This document shows, in pieces, positions 38,932 to 49,718 of a stretch of 64,000 nucleotides of DNA (positions are counted from its first letter, which is position 1; the number at the start of each line of letters is the position of its first letter). A program made the translations under genes and the position numbers. Source of the stretch: Sinorhizobium meliloti (GTDB taxonomy: Bacteria; Pseudomonadota; Alphaproteobacteria; Rhizobiales; Rhizobiaceae); assembly GCF_035610345.1 (NCBI RefSeq), contig NZ_CP141212.1, positions 1,493,976 through 1,557,975 on the forward strand, written 5' to 3'. Under the pieces are notes generated by a model. It saw nothing but the letters and a program-made list of their open reading frames with translations, searched no databases and had not been told where the DNA came from.

Positions 38932-39764
38932 TGCAGGCCGAACTCAAACTTCGTATCGCCTCCGGGGTGGTTCTTGCTGCGGTGGTTCTTGCTGCAACCT
39001 GGATCGGCGGCTTTGCCTTCCAGCTTCTCTCCGTCGCGATCGGCCTGCTCGTCTATTACGAGTGGTCCACCATCACGAAGCTCCCCGAGCGGGACTTTCA
39101 GGGCAATGCCCTCGGCTGGCTGGCGCAGGCGGTGATCGCCGGTCTCGTCCTCCTCGGTTATATGCATGTCAGCCTCCCGGGGCTTGCCCTCTGTGTGCTC
39201 GCGGCAGCGCTTTGGGTGGCGATAAAGGGAACCAGCTGGTGGCTGCCGGGCGGGATCGTCTATGCGGGTCTGACGAGCATTTCGCTCGCGGCGATCCGCG
39301 GAGCGGACTATCTCGGGCTGATGGCGATGCTGTTCGTGTTCGCCGTCGTATGGGCAACGGATATTTTCGCCTACTTCACGGGGCGGGCGATCGGCGGGCC
39401 AAAGCTGGCGCCCGCAATCTCGCCGGGCAAGACCTGGTCGGGCGCGATCGGCGGGGCGATTTTCGGCGTTCTTGCGGGTGTCGCCGTTTTCATGGCTCAC
39501 TTTGCCCTCGAGGACCTGCGCATTCCCGTCATCGCGCTGGTCCTGTCCGTCGCAAGCCAGACAGGCGATCTGTTCGAGTCCTTCGTCAAGCGCCGGTTCG
39601 GCGTCAAGGATTCAAGCAGGCTGATCCCGGGTCACGGCGGCGTCATGGACCGGGTGGACGGGCTGATATTCGCCTGCATTGCCGCACTGGCTCTGGTGCT
39701 TGGGCAGTTCTTGCTGGCGGGCGGCCGGGAAGTCTCTTTCGGCGCGATTCTGCTGGGTCTTTGA
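38931..39764 (+). CDS. cdsA: Phosphatidate cytidylyltransferase
   Basis: Makes CDP-diacylglycerol, precursor of bacterial phospholipids, at the inner membrane. The 277-residue protein has several hydrophobic segments and the family signature near the C-terminus (SFVKRRFGVKDSSRLIPG, then HGGVMDRVDG). ATG 38931 overlaps the uppS stop (TGATG). It is followed after about 130 bases by rseP, the common uppS-cdsA-rseP-bamA order. Confidence 0.97.
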   Translation: MQAELKLRIASGVVLAAVVLAATWIGGFAFQLLSVAIGLLVYYEWSTITKLPERDFQGNALGWLAQAVIAGLVLLGYMHVSLPGLALCVLAAALWVAIKGTSWWLPGGIVYAGLTSISLAAIRGADYLGLMAMLFVFAVVWATDIFAYFTGRAIGGPKLAPAISPGKTWSGAIGGAIFGVLAGVAVFMAHFALEDLRIPVIALVLSVASQTGDLFESFVKRRFGVKDSSRLIPGHGGVMDRVDGLIFACIAALALVLGQFLLAGGREVSFGAILLGL

Positions 39765-39893
39765 AGACTGCCGGTGTAGTCCTTATATCGGGCTCGAAGC
39801 GGGACTATCCTGCGGCGGTCCGACCATGGCGTCACGGCCCCGACCTTGCAATTTGAACTGGCGGACGTGGCAACGGACGCGTTAGGAATGACT

Positions 39894-41018
39894 ATGAGCC
39901 TGCTGCTTGACAATCTCCAGTACACGATCCCCACCTTCCTGTTTCTCCTGACGTTGCTGGTCTTCGTTCACGAGATGGGACATTACCTGGTCGGGCGCTG
40001 GTCGGGCATCCGCATCCTGGCCTTTTCCGTCGGCTTCGGACCCGAGCTCTTCGGCTGGACCGATCGCCACGGCACCCGCTGGAAATTCTGCGCGATTCCG
40101 CTTGGCGGCTACGTGAAGTTTTTCGGCGACGAGGATGCGGCGAGCACGCCCGACTACCGGCGGCTGGAGACGATCGCGCCGGAAGAACGGGGCCGCACAT
40201 TCCTGGGCGCAAAGCTATGGAAGCGCGCGGCGACGGTCGCGGCCGGTCCCATCGCGAATTTTCTACTGGCGATTGCGATCTTCGCCGTCCTCTTCTCCAT
40301 CTATGGCCGTGCCGTCGCCGATCCCGTCGTCGCTTTCGTGGCGCCGGACAGCGCTGCGGAAAAGGCGGGTGTTCTGCCTGGAGATCGGCTGCTTTCGATC
40401 GACGGAAAGCCGATCAGCACCTTCGACGACGTGCGCCGCTATGTCAGCGTCCGTCCCGAGCTTCCGATCACCGTCCGGATCGAGCGCGATGGCGCTGCGA
40501 TCGACCTGCCGATGGTGCCCCAGCGCACCGAATCCGTCGACCCGCTCGGCAACAAGATGGAGGAGGGCAAGATCGGGATCGGAACGAACCAGGAGGCCGG
40601 CAATTTCCGGGTCGAGACCTACGGACCTCTCGAAGCGGTGGGGCAAGGGGCACTGCAGAGTTGGCGGATCGTAACGGGCACGCTCGACTATCTTTCGAAT
40701 CTCTTTGTCGGCCGGATGAGCGCCGATCAGGTCGGCGGACCGATCCGCATCGCCCAGATGTCCGGTCAGATGGCGAAGCTCGGTATTGCCGAGGTGCTGA
40801 ATTTCGCGGCCGTCCTTTCGGTTTCCATTGGATTGCTCAACCTGATGCCCGTGCCGGTGCTTGATGGCGGCCATCTGATGTTCTATGCGGTCGAAGCGCT
40901 GCGCGGCAGGCCGGTCGGTCCCGCCGCACAGGATCTCGCGTTCCGTATCGGCTTTGCCATGGTGCTCATGCTGACGGTTTTTGCGGCCTGGAACGATATC
41001 AACTGGCTCTTCGGATAG
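39894..41018 (+). CDS. rseP: Site-2 intramembrane protease RseP
   Basis: Membrane zinc protease of family M50 that cuts anti-sigma factors and signal peptide remnants. HEMGH (H26, E27, H30) in the first helix binds zinc, with the third ligand in NLMPVPVLDGGH near the C-terminus. A PDZ domain lies between (PDSAAEKAGVLPGDRLLSIDG). ATG 39894 is chosen for its spacing from TAGGA; ATG 39888 is six bases upstream. At 374 residues it is shorter than E. coli RseP, with one PDZ domain visible. Confidence 0.95.
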   Translation: MSLLLDNLQYTIPTFLFLLTLLVFVHEMGHYLVGRWSGIRILAFSVGFGPELFGWTDRHGTRWKFCAIPLGGYVKFFGDEDAASTPDYRRLETIAPEERGRTFLGAKLWKRAATVAAGPIANFLLAIAIFAVLFSIYGRAVADPVVAFVAPDSAAEKAGVLPGDRLLSIDGKPISTFDDVRRYVSVRPELPITVRIERDGAAIDLPMVPQRTESVDPLGNKMEEGKIGIGTNQEAGNFRVETYGPLEAVGQGALQSWRIVTGTLDYLSNLFVGRMSADQVGGPIRIAQMSGQMAKLGIAEVLNFAAVLSVSIGLLNLMPVPVLDGGHLMFYAVEALRGRPVGPAAQDLAFRIGFAMVLMLTVFAAWNDINWLFG

Positions 41019-41172
41019 GGCGGAGCCTTGGGCGGGAGCGGACATCGTTAAGGATTCGGAGAGCGAGGGAGATTCGCCGGCTGCTCGATAACGGTTTGTT
41101 TACGATAATAAGAGGCCGTAGTGGCTGTTAAGCCACGGTTGGAATTGAAGTAAACAGAAATTAACGAGCTGA

Positions 41173-41201
41173 CTTGCTTGTATGGGAAAAGCGGTTAAAA
41201 C
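41173..41201 (+). promoter_or_regulatory. Possible bamA promoter
   Basis: CTTGCT (41173-41178) and TAAAAC (41196-41201) are spaced 17 bases apart in the 247-base gap before bamA. The match to consensus is moderate. bamA may also be read from upstream. Confidence 0.3.
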
Positions 41202-41265
41202 GGCAACCGTGACCGGAGTCGGCACGAAACTGCCGCGGGACGTTGGGAAAAGGTAAGATTTTGAC

Positions 41266-43599
41266 ATGAAAGCTGGTTCAAGGTTTTTGAACGCGGTGTC
41301 GGCGTTTGCTCTGTCAGCAAGCATGGTCGCCACGGGTACCGGGGTAGGACTTGTTGCTGGTACCTCAGTCGCGCAAGCCGCGGTCATCAATCGGGTTGAC
41401 GTGCGTGGGGCAACGCGCGTCAGCGCGGAAACCGTTCGCGCCAACATCACGATCGTTCCCGGCAAGAGCTTCAGCAATGCCGATATCGACGCATCCGTGA
41501 AGCGGCTCTATGCCACCGGCTATTTCTCCGATGTCAGCATCACGGTTTCCGGCGGGTCGCTTGTCGTTTCCGTCAGCGAGAATCAGCTCGTCAATCAGGT
41601 GGTCTTCAACGGCAACCGTAAGATCAAGGATGACAAGCTCCAGGGTGTCGTTCGTACTCAGCCGCTCGGTCCCTATAGCGAGGCGACCGTCGAAACCGAC
41701 ATTCAGGCCATCAAGGACGCCTATGCCGCCATCGGCCGCAGCGACGTGACCGTGACGACCCAGGTCGTTCCGATTGCCGAAGGACGTGTCAACCTGGCCT
41801 TCGTCATCAATGAAGGCGAACGCACGAAGATCACGCAGATCAACTTCGTAGGCAACGAGGCCTATAGCGACGGCCGTCTGCAGTCGGTGATTGCGACCAA
41901 GGAATCGGGCATCTTCTCGTTCCTCACGCGCAAGGACGTCTACAATCCGGATAAGCTGCGGGCCGACGAGGAATTGCTGCGGCAGTTCTACTACAACCGC
42001 GGCTATGCCGATTTTCAGGTGGTCTCGTCCGAAGCGGCGCTCAATGAGGCGACCAACGAATACACGGTAACGATCACGGTCGAGGAAGGTCCTCGATACG
42101 ACTTCGGTTCGGTCAACATCGAATCGACCGTCGAAGGCATCGACGCCGAGGAACTGAGGGGGCTCGTTCAGAGCCGCGAAGGCACGGTCTACAAGGCCAA
42201 GGACATTCAGAACACGATGAGCGAGATTTCGAAGCGCGTCGCGTCGGAGGGTTATCCCTTTGCGCGCGTCACGCCGCGCGGCAATCGCGACCTCGCCAAT
42301 CACACGATCGCCGTCGACTATCTCGTGGACCAGGGCGAGCGGGCCTATGTCGAGCGCATCGAGATTCGCGGCAACACCCGGACGCGTGACTACGTAATTC
42401 GTCGCGAGTTCGACGTCGGCGAGGGCGATGCCTTCAACCAGGAAATGGTTGCGCGCGCCAAGCGCCGCCTGGAAGCGCTCGGCTATTTCTCGTCGGTCAA
42501 CATCTCGACGCAGCCGGGCAGTGCGGCTGACCGTGTGGTCATCGTCGTCGACGTGCAGGATCAGTCGACCGGCTCGTTCGGCATCGGCGCCGGCTACTCC
42601 GCCGGCGACGGCGGCGGCTTCCTCGTCGAAGCTTCGATCGAAGAAAAGAACTTCCTTGGCCGCGGCCAGTATATTCGTCTTGCCGCCGGTAAGGGCGAAG
42701 ACAGCCAGACCTACAATGTTTCGTTCACCGAGCCCTATTTCCTCGGCTATCGTCTCGCGGCGGGCTTCGACCTCTTCAAGAACGAAAACGACTTCGATGA
42801 CGACAACTACAGCTACAACGATCAGGGATTCAGCCTGCGCGTGACTGCGCCGATCACGGAAAACCTGTCGACGACGCTGCGCTACAACTACACGGAGCTC
42901 GAATATTTCGGCGACGAGGACGAGCTTTCCTCTCCCTATGTTCGCGCAATCGAGGACGGCCCCTGGACGCGTTCCTCCGTGTCCCAGTCGATCACCTACA
43001 ACACGCTCGACGATGCGCAACTGCCGCACGAGGGCATTCTCGCTTCGGTCACCCAGGAGTTTGCAGGTCTTGGCGGTACGTCGGACTTCTACAAGCTGAC
43101 GGGTAAGGCCAAATGGTACTATACGCTGCACGACGAGGCCGACATCATCGGCTCGATCTCCGGCAGCGCCGGCCAGCTGTTCAAGACGTCCGGTTCGCTT
43201 GAAGTCTTCGACCAGTTCCAGCTGACCAGCAACGATATCCGCGGCTTCGAGCGCAACGGTATCGGTCCGCGGGCAAACAACGGCGATGCCCTTGGCGGCA
43301 CCACCTATTTCACGGCGTCTGCGGAAGCGACGTTCCCGCTGCCGGGCCTTCCGCGTGACAGCGGCTTCCGCGGTGCATTGTTCGTCGACGCGGGCACGCT
43401 CTACAACAATGAGTTGGAGCTGACCGGAGCCGGTGAATCGGTGCGCGGCAACGACGCTTCGCTGCGTGCGTCGGTCGGCGTCAGCCTTATTTGGGCTTCG
43501 CCTTTCGGTCCGCTGCGTGTCGATTATGCCGTGCCGGTTGCGAAGGAAGACTTCGACGAGGTCCAGAACTTCAAGTTCGGTATCAACTCGTCGTTCTGA
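41266..43599 (+). CDS. bamA: Outer membrane protein assembly factor BamA
   Basis: Central beta-barrel of the BAM complex that inserts outer membrane proteins, 777 residues. A signal peptide ([15 protein letters not shown], cleavage near AQA) is followed by five POTRA repeats, each with a V-x-G-N pattern ([41 protein letters not shown]). The Omp85 barrel follows from about residue 440 and ends with aromatic KFGINSSF. It lies between rseP and lpxD, as usual. Confidence 0.98.
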   Translation: MKAGSRFLNAVSAFALSASMVATGTGVGLVAGTSVAQAAVINRVDVRGATRVSAETVRANITIVPGKSFSNADIDASVKRLYATGYFSDVSITVSGGSLVVSVSENQLVNQVVFNGNRKIKDDKLQGVVRTQPLGPYSEATVETDIQAIKDAYAAIGRSDVTVTTQVVPIAEGRVNLAFVINEGERTKITQINFVGNEAYSDGRLQSVIATKESGIFSFLTRKDVYNPDKLRADEELLRQFYYNRGYADFQVVSSEAALNEATNEYTVTITVEEGPRYDFGSVNIESTVEGIDAEELRGLVQSREGTVYKAKDIQNTMSEISKRVASEGYPFARVTPRGNRDLANHTIAVDYLVDQGERAYVERIEIRGNTRTRDYVIRREFDVGEGDAFNQEMVARAKRRLEALGYFSSVNISTQPGSAADRVVIVVDVQDQSTGSFGIGAGYSAGDGGGFLVEASIEEKNFLGRGQYIRLAAGKGEDSQTYNVSFTEPYFLGYRLAAGFDLFKNENDFDDDNYSYNDQGFSLRVTAPITENLSTTLRYNYTELEYFGDEDELSSPYVRAIEDGPWTRSSVSQSITYNTLDDAQLPHEGILASVTQEFAGLGGTSDFYKLTGKAKWYYTLHDEADIIGSISGSAGQLFKTSGSLEVFDQFQLTSNDIRGFERNGIGPRANNGDALGGTTYFTASAEATFPLPGLPRDSGFRGALFVDAGTLYNNELELTGAGESVRGNDASLRASVGVSLIWASPFGPLRVDYAVPVAKEDFDEVQNFKFGINSSF

Positions 43600-43643
43600 T
43601 AGAGAGCAGTCCAGAACTGCCAGAGAATCGTTCTGGAGTGTCC

Positions 43644-44708
43644 ATGGAACAGAATTGGTTTTTTCCGCCCCATCAGGGGATTCGTCTGGGCGACCTCGCG
43701 AATCAGATTGGGGCGGAGTTGTTGGATATTGCCGCCGCCGATCGCACTGTGCGTTCGGTCGCGCCGGTCTATCGCGCCAAGCCGGGCGACATCTGTTACA
43801 TGCTGTCGCGCAAGAATCGCGAAGAGTTGCAGAGCTGCCGTGCCGCCGCGATCATCTGCGACAAGGCCATTTCGTCGCTTGTTCCCGATACGATACCCGT
43901 GCTGCTGACATCGAAACCGCACACGGCCTTCGCCCTTGCCGGCACCTTGCTTCACGAAAGGGCCATGCGCCCTTCCTATAATACGAGCGAGAGGGGCGTA
44001 GCGGCGGGAGCCTTCGTCGATCCGACGGCGCGCCTCGAGGCGGGCGTCGAGGTCGAGCCGATGGCTGTGATCGGAGCCGGCGTCGAGATTGGGAGCGGAA
44101 CGCGCATCGCAGCGGGAGCAATGATCGGACCGGGCGTGCGGATCGGCCGCGATTGCACCATTTCGGCCGGTGCAAGCATCCTTTGTGCGCTGGTCGGCAA
44201 CAACGTCATCATTCATCCGGGCGCACGCATCGGTCAGGACGGATTCGGCTATGCACCGGGCCCGAAGGGCGGAATGATCAAGATCGTCCAGGTCGGGCGG
44301 GTGATCATCCAGGATCACGTGGAGATCGGTGCGAACACGACGATCGACCGCGGCACCATGGATGACACCGTGATCGGCGAGGGGACGAAAATCGACAATC
44401 TGGTGCAGATCGGCCATAACGTCCGCATCGGTCGTTACTGCGGCATCGTCAGCCAGGTCGGCATCGCCGGCAGCACGCAGATCGGCGACGGGGTCATGAT
44501 CGGCGGAGGCGTCGGGGTCAACGGGCATATCACCATTGGAGACGGGGCGCAGATCGCTGCGATGAGTGGCGTGGCGAGCGATGTGCCGGCCGGTGAGCGC
44601 TACGGCGGGATTCCGGCGCGACCGATGCGGGATTTCCTGCGCGATGTCGCCGAAATGGCGCTGCGGTCGAGCGAGAGGCAGAAGAAGAAGGGTGGCAAGG
44701 ATGAATGA
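43644..44708 (+). CDS. lpxD: UDP-3-O-acylglucosamine N-acyltransferase
   Basis: Third step of lipid A synthesis, adds the N-linked hydroxyacyl chain, 354 residues. An N-terminal uridine-binding domain ([18 protein letters not shown]) is followed by many hexapeptide repeats forming a left-handed beta helix, with the catalytic histidine in [12 protein letters not shown] 43644 (MEQNWFF) has CTGGAG upstream. The 3' end overlaps fabZ by eight bases. Confidence 0.97.
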
Positions 44709-45165
44709 GGCTGCAACGGTCCTCGGCACGGCGGACATACAGGAAATCCTGAGGCTTCTTCCCCATCGTTATCCCTTCCTGCTCGTGGACCGCATCATCG
44801 AGATCGATGACGACAATTCGGCCATCGGGATCAAGAACGTGACGGCCAACGAGCCGCATTTCACCGGGCACTTTCCCGAGAAGCCGATCATGCCGGGCGT
44901 TCTTCTGATCGAAGGCATGGCACAGACGGCCGGCGCGATTTGTGCGCGCAAGACGGGAATCGGCAGCAATCTCGTGTATTTCATGACGATCGACAATGCC
45001 CGCTTCCGCAAGCCCGTCGTGCCAGGCGACCGGGTGGAGTTCCATGTGGTGAAGCAGAAGCAGCGCGGCAATATCTGGAAGTTTCACTGTGATGCAAAAG
45101 TTGACGGGCAACTCGTCGCGGAAGCTGATATCGGCGCGATGATTGTCAGCAAGGAAGACGCCTGA
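44701..45165 (+). CDS. fabZ: 3-hydroxyacyl-ACP dehydratase FabZ
   Basis: Hot-dog fold dehydratase of fatty acid elongation, 154 residues. [13 protein letters not shown] and the active-site region [19 protein letters not shown] are present, with catalytic histidine and glutamate. ATG 44701 overlaps the lpxD 3' end. Its place between lpxD and lpxA balances fatty acid and lipid A synthesis. Confidence 0.98.
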
Positions 45166-45167
45166 GA

Positions 45168-45980
45168 ATGATAGCATCAAGTGCGAAGATCCACCCGTCC
45201 TCGGCCATCGAGAACGGTGCGGTAATCGGCGAAAACGTGAAGATCGGCCCGTTCTGCCATATCGGGCCGAATGTCATTCTTGCAGATGACGTCGAAATTC
45301 TGAGCCACGTGGCGGTCATCGGTCATACGAGCGTCGGCAAGGGCTCGAAGATCTTTCCGGGTGCCGTCATCGGCGGCGACTCGCAGAGCGTCCACCACAG
45401 CGCCTTGAATACAAAACTGGTGATCGGCGAAAACTGTACCATCCGCGAAGGCGTGACCATGAATACGGGTACGGTGGAGCACGGCGGCGCGACCATCATC
45501 GGCAACAACAACCTGTTCCTGGCCTATTCGCACGTGGCGCATGACTGCCGCCTAGGCAACAATATCATCCTTTCCAACAATGTCATGCTTGCGGGGCACG
45601 TCACAGTCGAGGACCGAGCCATACTCGGGGGTGGCTCGGCGGTTCACCAGTTTACCCGCATCGGGCGTCAGGCCTTCATCGGTGGCCTGTCGGCGGTGAG
45701 CTATGACGTCATTCCCTATGGAATGCTTAACGGCAACCCCGGCATTTTGAGCGGCCTTAACGTGGTCGGGATGACCCGTGCGGGGATCGAGCGTGCGGCG
45801 ATTCATCGCGTCCGGCGGTGCTATAAGCAGATATTCGAGGGAGACGGCTCGATTCGCGCGAACGCAGCCGCTATCCGCAACGAATATCTCGATTGCGCGC
45901 CGGCAATCGAGATCCTGGATTTCATTGCCGCGGAGAGCGACCGCGCGCTGTCGTCGCCGAATCGCGGCGCCAAGGGCTGA
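45168..45980 (+). CDS. lpxA: UDP-N-acetylglucosamine acyltransferase
   Basis: First step of lipid A synthesis, 270 residues. Hexapeptide repeats run through the first two-thirds, and the catalytic histidine is in [12 protein letters not shown]-terminal helical part includes [21 protein letters not shown]. It starts two bases after fabZ and overlaps lpxI by one base. Confidence 0.98.
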   Translation: MIASSAKIHPSSAIENGAVIGENVKIGPFCHIGPNVILADDVEILSHVAVIGHTSVGKGSKIFPGAVIGGDSQSVHHSALNTKLVIGENCTIREGVTMNTGTVEHGGATIIGNNNLFLAYSHVAHDCRLGNNIILSNNVMLAGHVTVEDRAILGGGSAVHQFTRIGRQAFIGGLSAVSYDVIPYGMLNGNPGILSGLNVVGMTRAGIERAAIHRVRRCYKQIFEGDGSIRANAAAIRNEYLDCAPAIEILDFIAAESDRALSSPNRGAKG

Positions 45981-46867
45981 TGGCGGTGGCGATTCATCGC
46001 CTGCCGCATTCCAAAGGCAGGCTCGCCATCATCGCCGGCGCCGGAACGCTTCCCCATCACGTGGCCGAGGCAGCGCGCTTCCAGGGCGAAGACCCGTTCA
46101 TCATTGCGCTTTCGCGTGAGGCGGATACCGATTGGACCGGCTTCGACCATGTCGTTTGCGCAATCGGAGACTTTGCCGCGATCAGCCGCACTTTCGAGAC
46201 CGAGGGAATCGACCGGGTCGTCCTTTCCGGTGCGGTGCGGCGGCGGCCGGAGTGGCGCGATATCCGTCCTACGCTGAAGACGCTGGCCAAGGTGCCGCGG
46301 GTTTTCCGCACCTTGATATCCGGCGGGGACGACGCCGTGCTGCGCATGGTGATCGAATTGATCGAGGCGAGCGGCGCCCATGTGATCGGCGCGCACGAGG
46401 TCGTTCCGGGGCTTCTTGCCGATACCGGTCCGCTCGGCGCCCATGTCCCGACGGACGAAGATCGGCGTGACATCGAAGCGGGCATCGCCGCAGCCAACGC
46501 GCTGGGTGCGCTCGATGTCGGCCAGGGCGCCGTTGCGGTCGGCGGCAGGGTCGTGGCGCTGGAGGGGGCGGAAGGGACGGATGCCATGTTGGCGAGAGTG
46601 GCCGACCTCAGGAAAGACGGACGGATTTCAATTCGTCGTCGCGGCGTCCTCGTCAAGCTCTGCAAGCCGCAACAGGACGAGCGGGCGGATCTGCCCTCGA
46701 TCGGTCCGTCGACGGTAGCAGGGGCGCATGCTGCCGGCCTCGCGGGCATCGCCGTCGAGGCAGGGCGCGCGCTGGTTCTCGATCGCGCGCGTCTCGTGGA
46801 GGAAGCCGACAGGAGCGGGCTGTTCGTTCTCGGTATCGAGCGCGATTGCCGCAGGGACCGGAGATGA
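45980..46867 (+). CDS. lpxI: UDP-2,3-diacylglucosamine pyrophosphatase LpxI
   Basis: Hydrolyses UDP-2,3-diacylglucosamine to lipid X, replacing LpxH of gamma-proteobacteria. The 295-residue protein (DUF1009 family) has LAIIAGAGTLPHHVAEAA near the start and VLSGAVRRRPEWRDIRP, then GQGAVAVGGRVVALEGAEGT and VLVKLCKPQQDERADLPSIG near the C-terminal half. The ATG overlaps the lpxA stop and the 3' end overlaps lpxB by four bases. Confidence 0.95.
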   Translation: MAVAIHRLPHSKGRLAIIAGAGTLPHHVAEAARFQGEDPFIIALSREADTDWTGFDHVVCAIGDFAAISRTFETEGIDRVVLSGAVRRRPEWRDIRPTLKTLAKVPRVFRTLISGGDDAVLRMVIELIEASGAHVIGAHEVVPGLLADTGPLGAHVPTDEDRRDIEAGIAAANALGALDVGQGAVAVGGRVVALEGAEGTDAMLARVADLRKDGRISIRRRGVLVKLCKPQQDERADLPSIGPSTVAGAHAAGLAGIAVEAGRALVLDRARLVEEADRSGLFVLGIERDCRRDRR

Positions 46868-48033
46868 CAGGCGGAGCCTACAGGCTGGCGGTTATCGCCG
46901 GAGAAGTTTCCGGAGACCTGCTCGGCGCCGACCTGGTGCGGGCATTGCGTGATCGTCTAGACGGTCCGCTCGAACTCGTGGGCGTTGGTGGCGAGGGGCT
47001 GGAAGCCGAAGGGCTCCGGTCGCTTTTCGACTATTCCGAACTGTCGATCATGGGTTTCTCGCAGGTTCTGGCGAACCTGCCGAAGCTTCTGTTGCGGATT
47101 GGGCAGACCGCCCGCGCGATCGCCGCTGCGCGTCCGGATGCTCTGTTGATCATCGACAGCCCGGACTTCACCCACCGCGTGGCGCAACGCGTCCGCGCCG
47201 CATTGCCGGACTTGCCGGTGATCGACTATGTCTGTCCGAGCGTCTGGGCGTGGAAGCCGGAGCGGGCGCCGCGCATGCGGGCCTATGTGGATCACGTGCT
47301 CGCGGTTTTACCCTTCGAGCCGGAAGCGATGGGGAAGCTCGGCGGTCCGCCGACGACCTATGTCGGGCATCGGCTCGCATCTGACGGCAATGTTCTCGCG
47401 GTCCGGGAGCGCCAACGACTGAGACGGCAGATGCAGGATCGGCGCGAGCCGAAGGCCTGCCTCCTGCTGCCCGGATCGCGCGGCAGCGAGGTCAGTCGCC
47501 TGCTTCCGATCTTCCGCGAAGCGGCCGAAGAGCTCGCGGAGCGGCACGAAGGCATTCGTTTCCTCTTGCCGACCGTGCCGCGCCAGGAAGACCGTGTGAG
47601 GGCGTTGACGGCCTCTTGGCGGGTTCAGCCCGAGATAAGCGTAACCGCCGACAGGAAATGGGAGGCTTTTGCCCAAGCCGACGCGGCCATTGCCGCCTCG
47701 GGCACGGTGATCCTCGAACTGGCGCTCGCCGGAGTTCCGGTCGTCTCTACCTATTCCGCCGACTGGATCGTCAGCCTCCTGCATTCCCGCATTCGGATAT
47801 GGACCGCGGCGCTTCCGAACCTCATCGCGGATTTTCCGGTCGTGCCCGAATATTTCAACAAGTCGATCCGCCCGGCCGTTCTGACGCGCTGGTTCGAACG
47901 GCTTTCGAGCGATACGGCGCAACGTCGTGCGACGCTCGACGGCTTCGCCCTCGTTCAACAGCGAATGGAAACGAACCGTCCGCCCGGTGAAAAGGCGGCG
48001 GATATCGTTCTCGCTTGCCTTCGAGCGGGGTGA
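46864..48033 (+). CDS. lpxB: Lipid-A-disaccharide synthase
   Basis: Glycosyltransferase family 19 enzyme that joins lipid X and UDP-diacylglucosamine, 389 residues. Conserved text: VIAGEVSGDLLGADL near the start, MGFSQVLANLPKLLLRI, DSPDFTHRVAQRVR, YVCPSVWAWKPERAPRM and LLLPGSRGSEVSRLLP. ATG 46864 overlaps the lpxI stop (ATGA). It ends the lpx block; a repeat hairpin follows. Confidence 0.97.
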   Translation: MTGGAYRLAVIAGEVSGDLLGADLVRALRDRLDGPLELVGVGGEGLEAEGLRSLFDYSELSIMGFSQVLANLPKLLLRIGQTARAIAAARPDALLIIDSPDFTHRVAQRVRAALPDLPVIDYVCPSVWAWKPERAPRMRAYVDHVLAVLPFEPEAMGKLGGPPTTYVGHRLASDGNVLAVRERQRLRRQMQDRREPKACLLLPGSRGSEVSRLLPIFREAAEELAERHEGIRFLLPTVPRQEDRVRALTASWRVQPEISVTADRKWEAFAQADAAIAASGTVILELALAGVPVVSTYSADWIVSLLHSRIRIWTAALPNLIADFPVVPEYFNKSIRPAVLTRWFERLSSDTAQRRATLDGFALVQQRMETNRPPGEKAADIVLACLRAG

Positions 48034-48076
48034 GGAGAGGCGAGTGCTTCGAACCGCTGTGGTTCGTCGGGCCAAG

Positions 48077-48160
48077 CCCCGAGGATGACGGGCAAGAACC
48101 TCGCCACAGCCTCTGCAAACCCTGCCACCTGTCATCCTCGGGGCAAGCCCGAGGATGAGG
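48077..48160. repeat. Inverted repeats between lpxB and gltA
   Basis: CCCCGAGGATGAC (48077-48089) recurs as its exact reverse complement at 48131-48143, and a related copy CCCGAGGATGAGG is at 48148-48160. The last two form a local hairpin (48133-48142 with 48148-48157, loop GCAAG). This convergent gap probably holds a dispersed palindromic repeat, perhaps acting as a bidirectional 3' end. Confidence 0.65.
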
Positions 48161-48198
48161 GTTGGCGCAATGGGCTTTTTGTCGAGTTTGTCCGCCGT

Positions 48199-49488
48199 TT
48201 ACCGCTTGGAGATCGGCACGTAGTCGCGCAGCGGCGCACCGACATAGAGCTGGCGCGGACGGCCGATGCGCTGTTCCGGATCTTCGATCATCTCGTTCCA
48301 TTGAGCGATCCAGCCGACGGTGCGGGCAAGCGCAAAGAGCACCGTGAACATCGTGGTGGGGAAGCCCAGGGCCTTCAGCGTGATGCCGGAGTAGAAGTCG
48401 ATGTTCGGGTAGAGCTTCTTCTCGATGAAGTACTCGTCCGTCAGGGCGATGCGTTCGAGCTCCATCGCGACTTCCAGGAGCGGGTCGTCCTTGTGGCCGA
48501 GCTCGGCGAGAACCTCATGCGTCGTCTTCTGCATGATCTTCGCGCGCGGATCGTAGTTCTTGTAGACCCGGTGGCCGAAGCCCATCAGACGGAACGGATC
48601 GTTCTTGTCCTTGGCCTTGGCGATATATTCCGGAATGCGGTCGACCGTGCCGATCTCGGCGAGCATGTTGAGCGCCGCCTCGTTGGCGCCGCCATGGGCA
48701 GGTCCCCAAAGGCAGGCGATACCGGCAGCGATACAGGCGAACGGGTTGGCACCCGACGAGCCGGCGAGGCGAACGGTCGAGGTCGATGCGTTCTGCTCAT
48801 GGTCGGCGTGGAGGATGAAGATCCGGTCCATGGCGCGCGCCAGAACCGGGTTCACGACATATTCCTCGCAAGGCACGGCGAAACACATGCGCAGGAAGTT
48901 CGAGGCGTAGTCGAGATCGTTCTTCGGATAAACGAAGGGCTGGCCGATATGGTACTTGTAGGCCATCGCGGCGATCGTCGGCATCTTGGCGATCATGCGC
49001 AGCGACGCGACCATCCGCTGATGCGGATCGGTGATGTCGGTCGAGTCGTGGTAGAAGGCGGAAAGGGCGCCGACGCAGCCGCACATGACCGCCATCGGAT
49101 GGGCATCGCGGCGGAAGCCGGTGAAAAACCGCGACATCTGCTCGTGGACCATGGTGTGGTGCGTGACGCGATAATCGAAATCGGCCTTCTGAGCCTTTGT
49201 CGGCAGTTCGCCGTAGAGAAGCAGGTAGCAGACTTCGAGAAAGTCGCCGTGCTCTGCCAGTTGCTCGATCGGAAATCCGCGGTGAAGCAGGACGCCCTCG
49301 TCGCCATCGATATAGGTGATCTTCGATTCACATGATGCCGTGGAGGTGAAGCCCGGATCGTAGGTGAACATCGTCGTCTGCTTGTAGAGCGAGCCGATGT
49401 CCACGACATCCGGACCGATTGATCCCGATCGCACCGGCAGGTCCGCGGACTTTCCGCCGAATGTTACTGTCGCGCTTTTTTCTGACAT
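48199..49488 (-). CDS. gltA: Citrate synthase
   Basis: Condenses oxaloacetate and acetyl-CoA at entry to the TCA cycle, 429 residues. Active-site text: [41 protein letters not shown] with catalytic histidine, and the late aspartate region [10 protein letters not shown] to [10 protein letters not shown]. It is the long hexameric type found in Gram-negative bacteria. ATG 49488 has GGAGGG seven bases upstream. Confidence 0.98.
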   Translation of the reverse strand: MSEKSATVTFGGKSADLPVRSGSIGPDVVDIGSLYKQTTMFTYDPGFTSTASCESKITYIDGDEGVLLHRGFPIEQLAEHGDFLEVCYLLLYGELPTKAQKADFDYRVTHHTMVHEQMSRFFTGFRRDAHPMAVMCGCVGALSAFYHDSTDITDPHQRMVASLRMIAKMPTIAAMAYKYHIGQPFVYPKNDLDYASNFLRMCFAVPCEEYVVNPVLARAMDRIFILHADHEQNASTSTVRLAGSSGANPFACIAAGIACLWGPAHGGANEAALNMLAEIGTVDRIPEYIAKAKDKNDPFRLMGFGHRVYKNYDPRAKIMQKTTHEVLAELGHKDDPLLEVAMELERIALTDEYFIEKKLYPNIDFYSGITLKALGFPTTMFTVLFALARTVGWIAQWNEMIEDPEQRIGRPRQLYVGAPLRDYVPISKR

Positions 49489-49718
49489 GGGACCCTCCGT
49501 TTTTGTGACATCGTGGCATAGCTCTGTGCCGCGAATTTGAGCGTTGCGAATTTGCTATATGATTTATTTTCGACTGCCAAGCAGTACCAAAGGCAAACTT
49601 GTGCGATGCGAAAACGCATATGGCAACGCAACAAACGCATGTTACGGCAATTCGTTCGAAGAGATCAATGATCGCTAAGCTGATAATGCGGTACCATTCT
49701 ATCTAGTCTGCCTCTTTT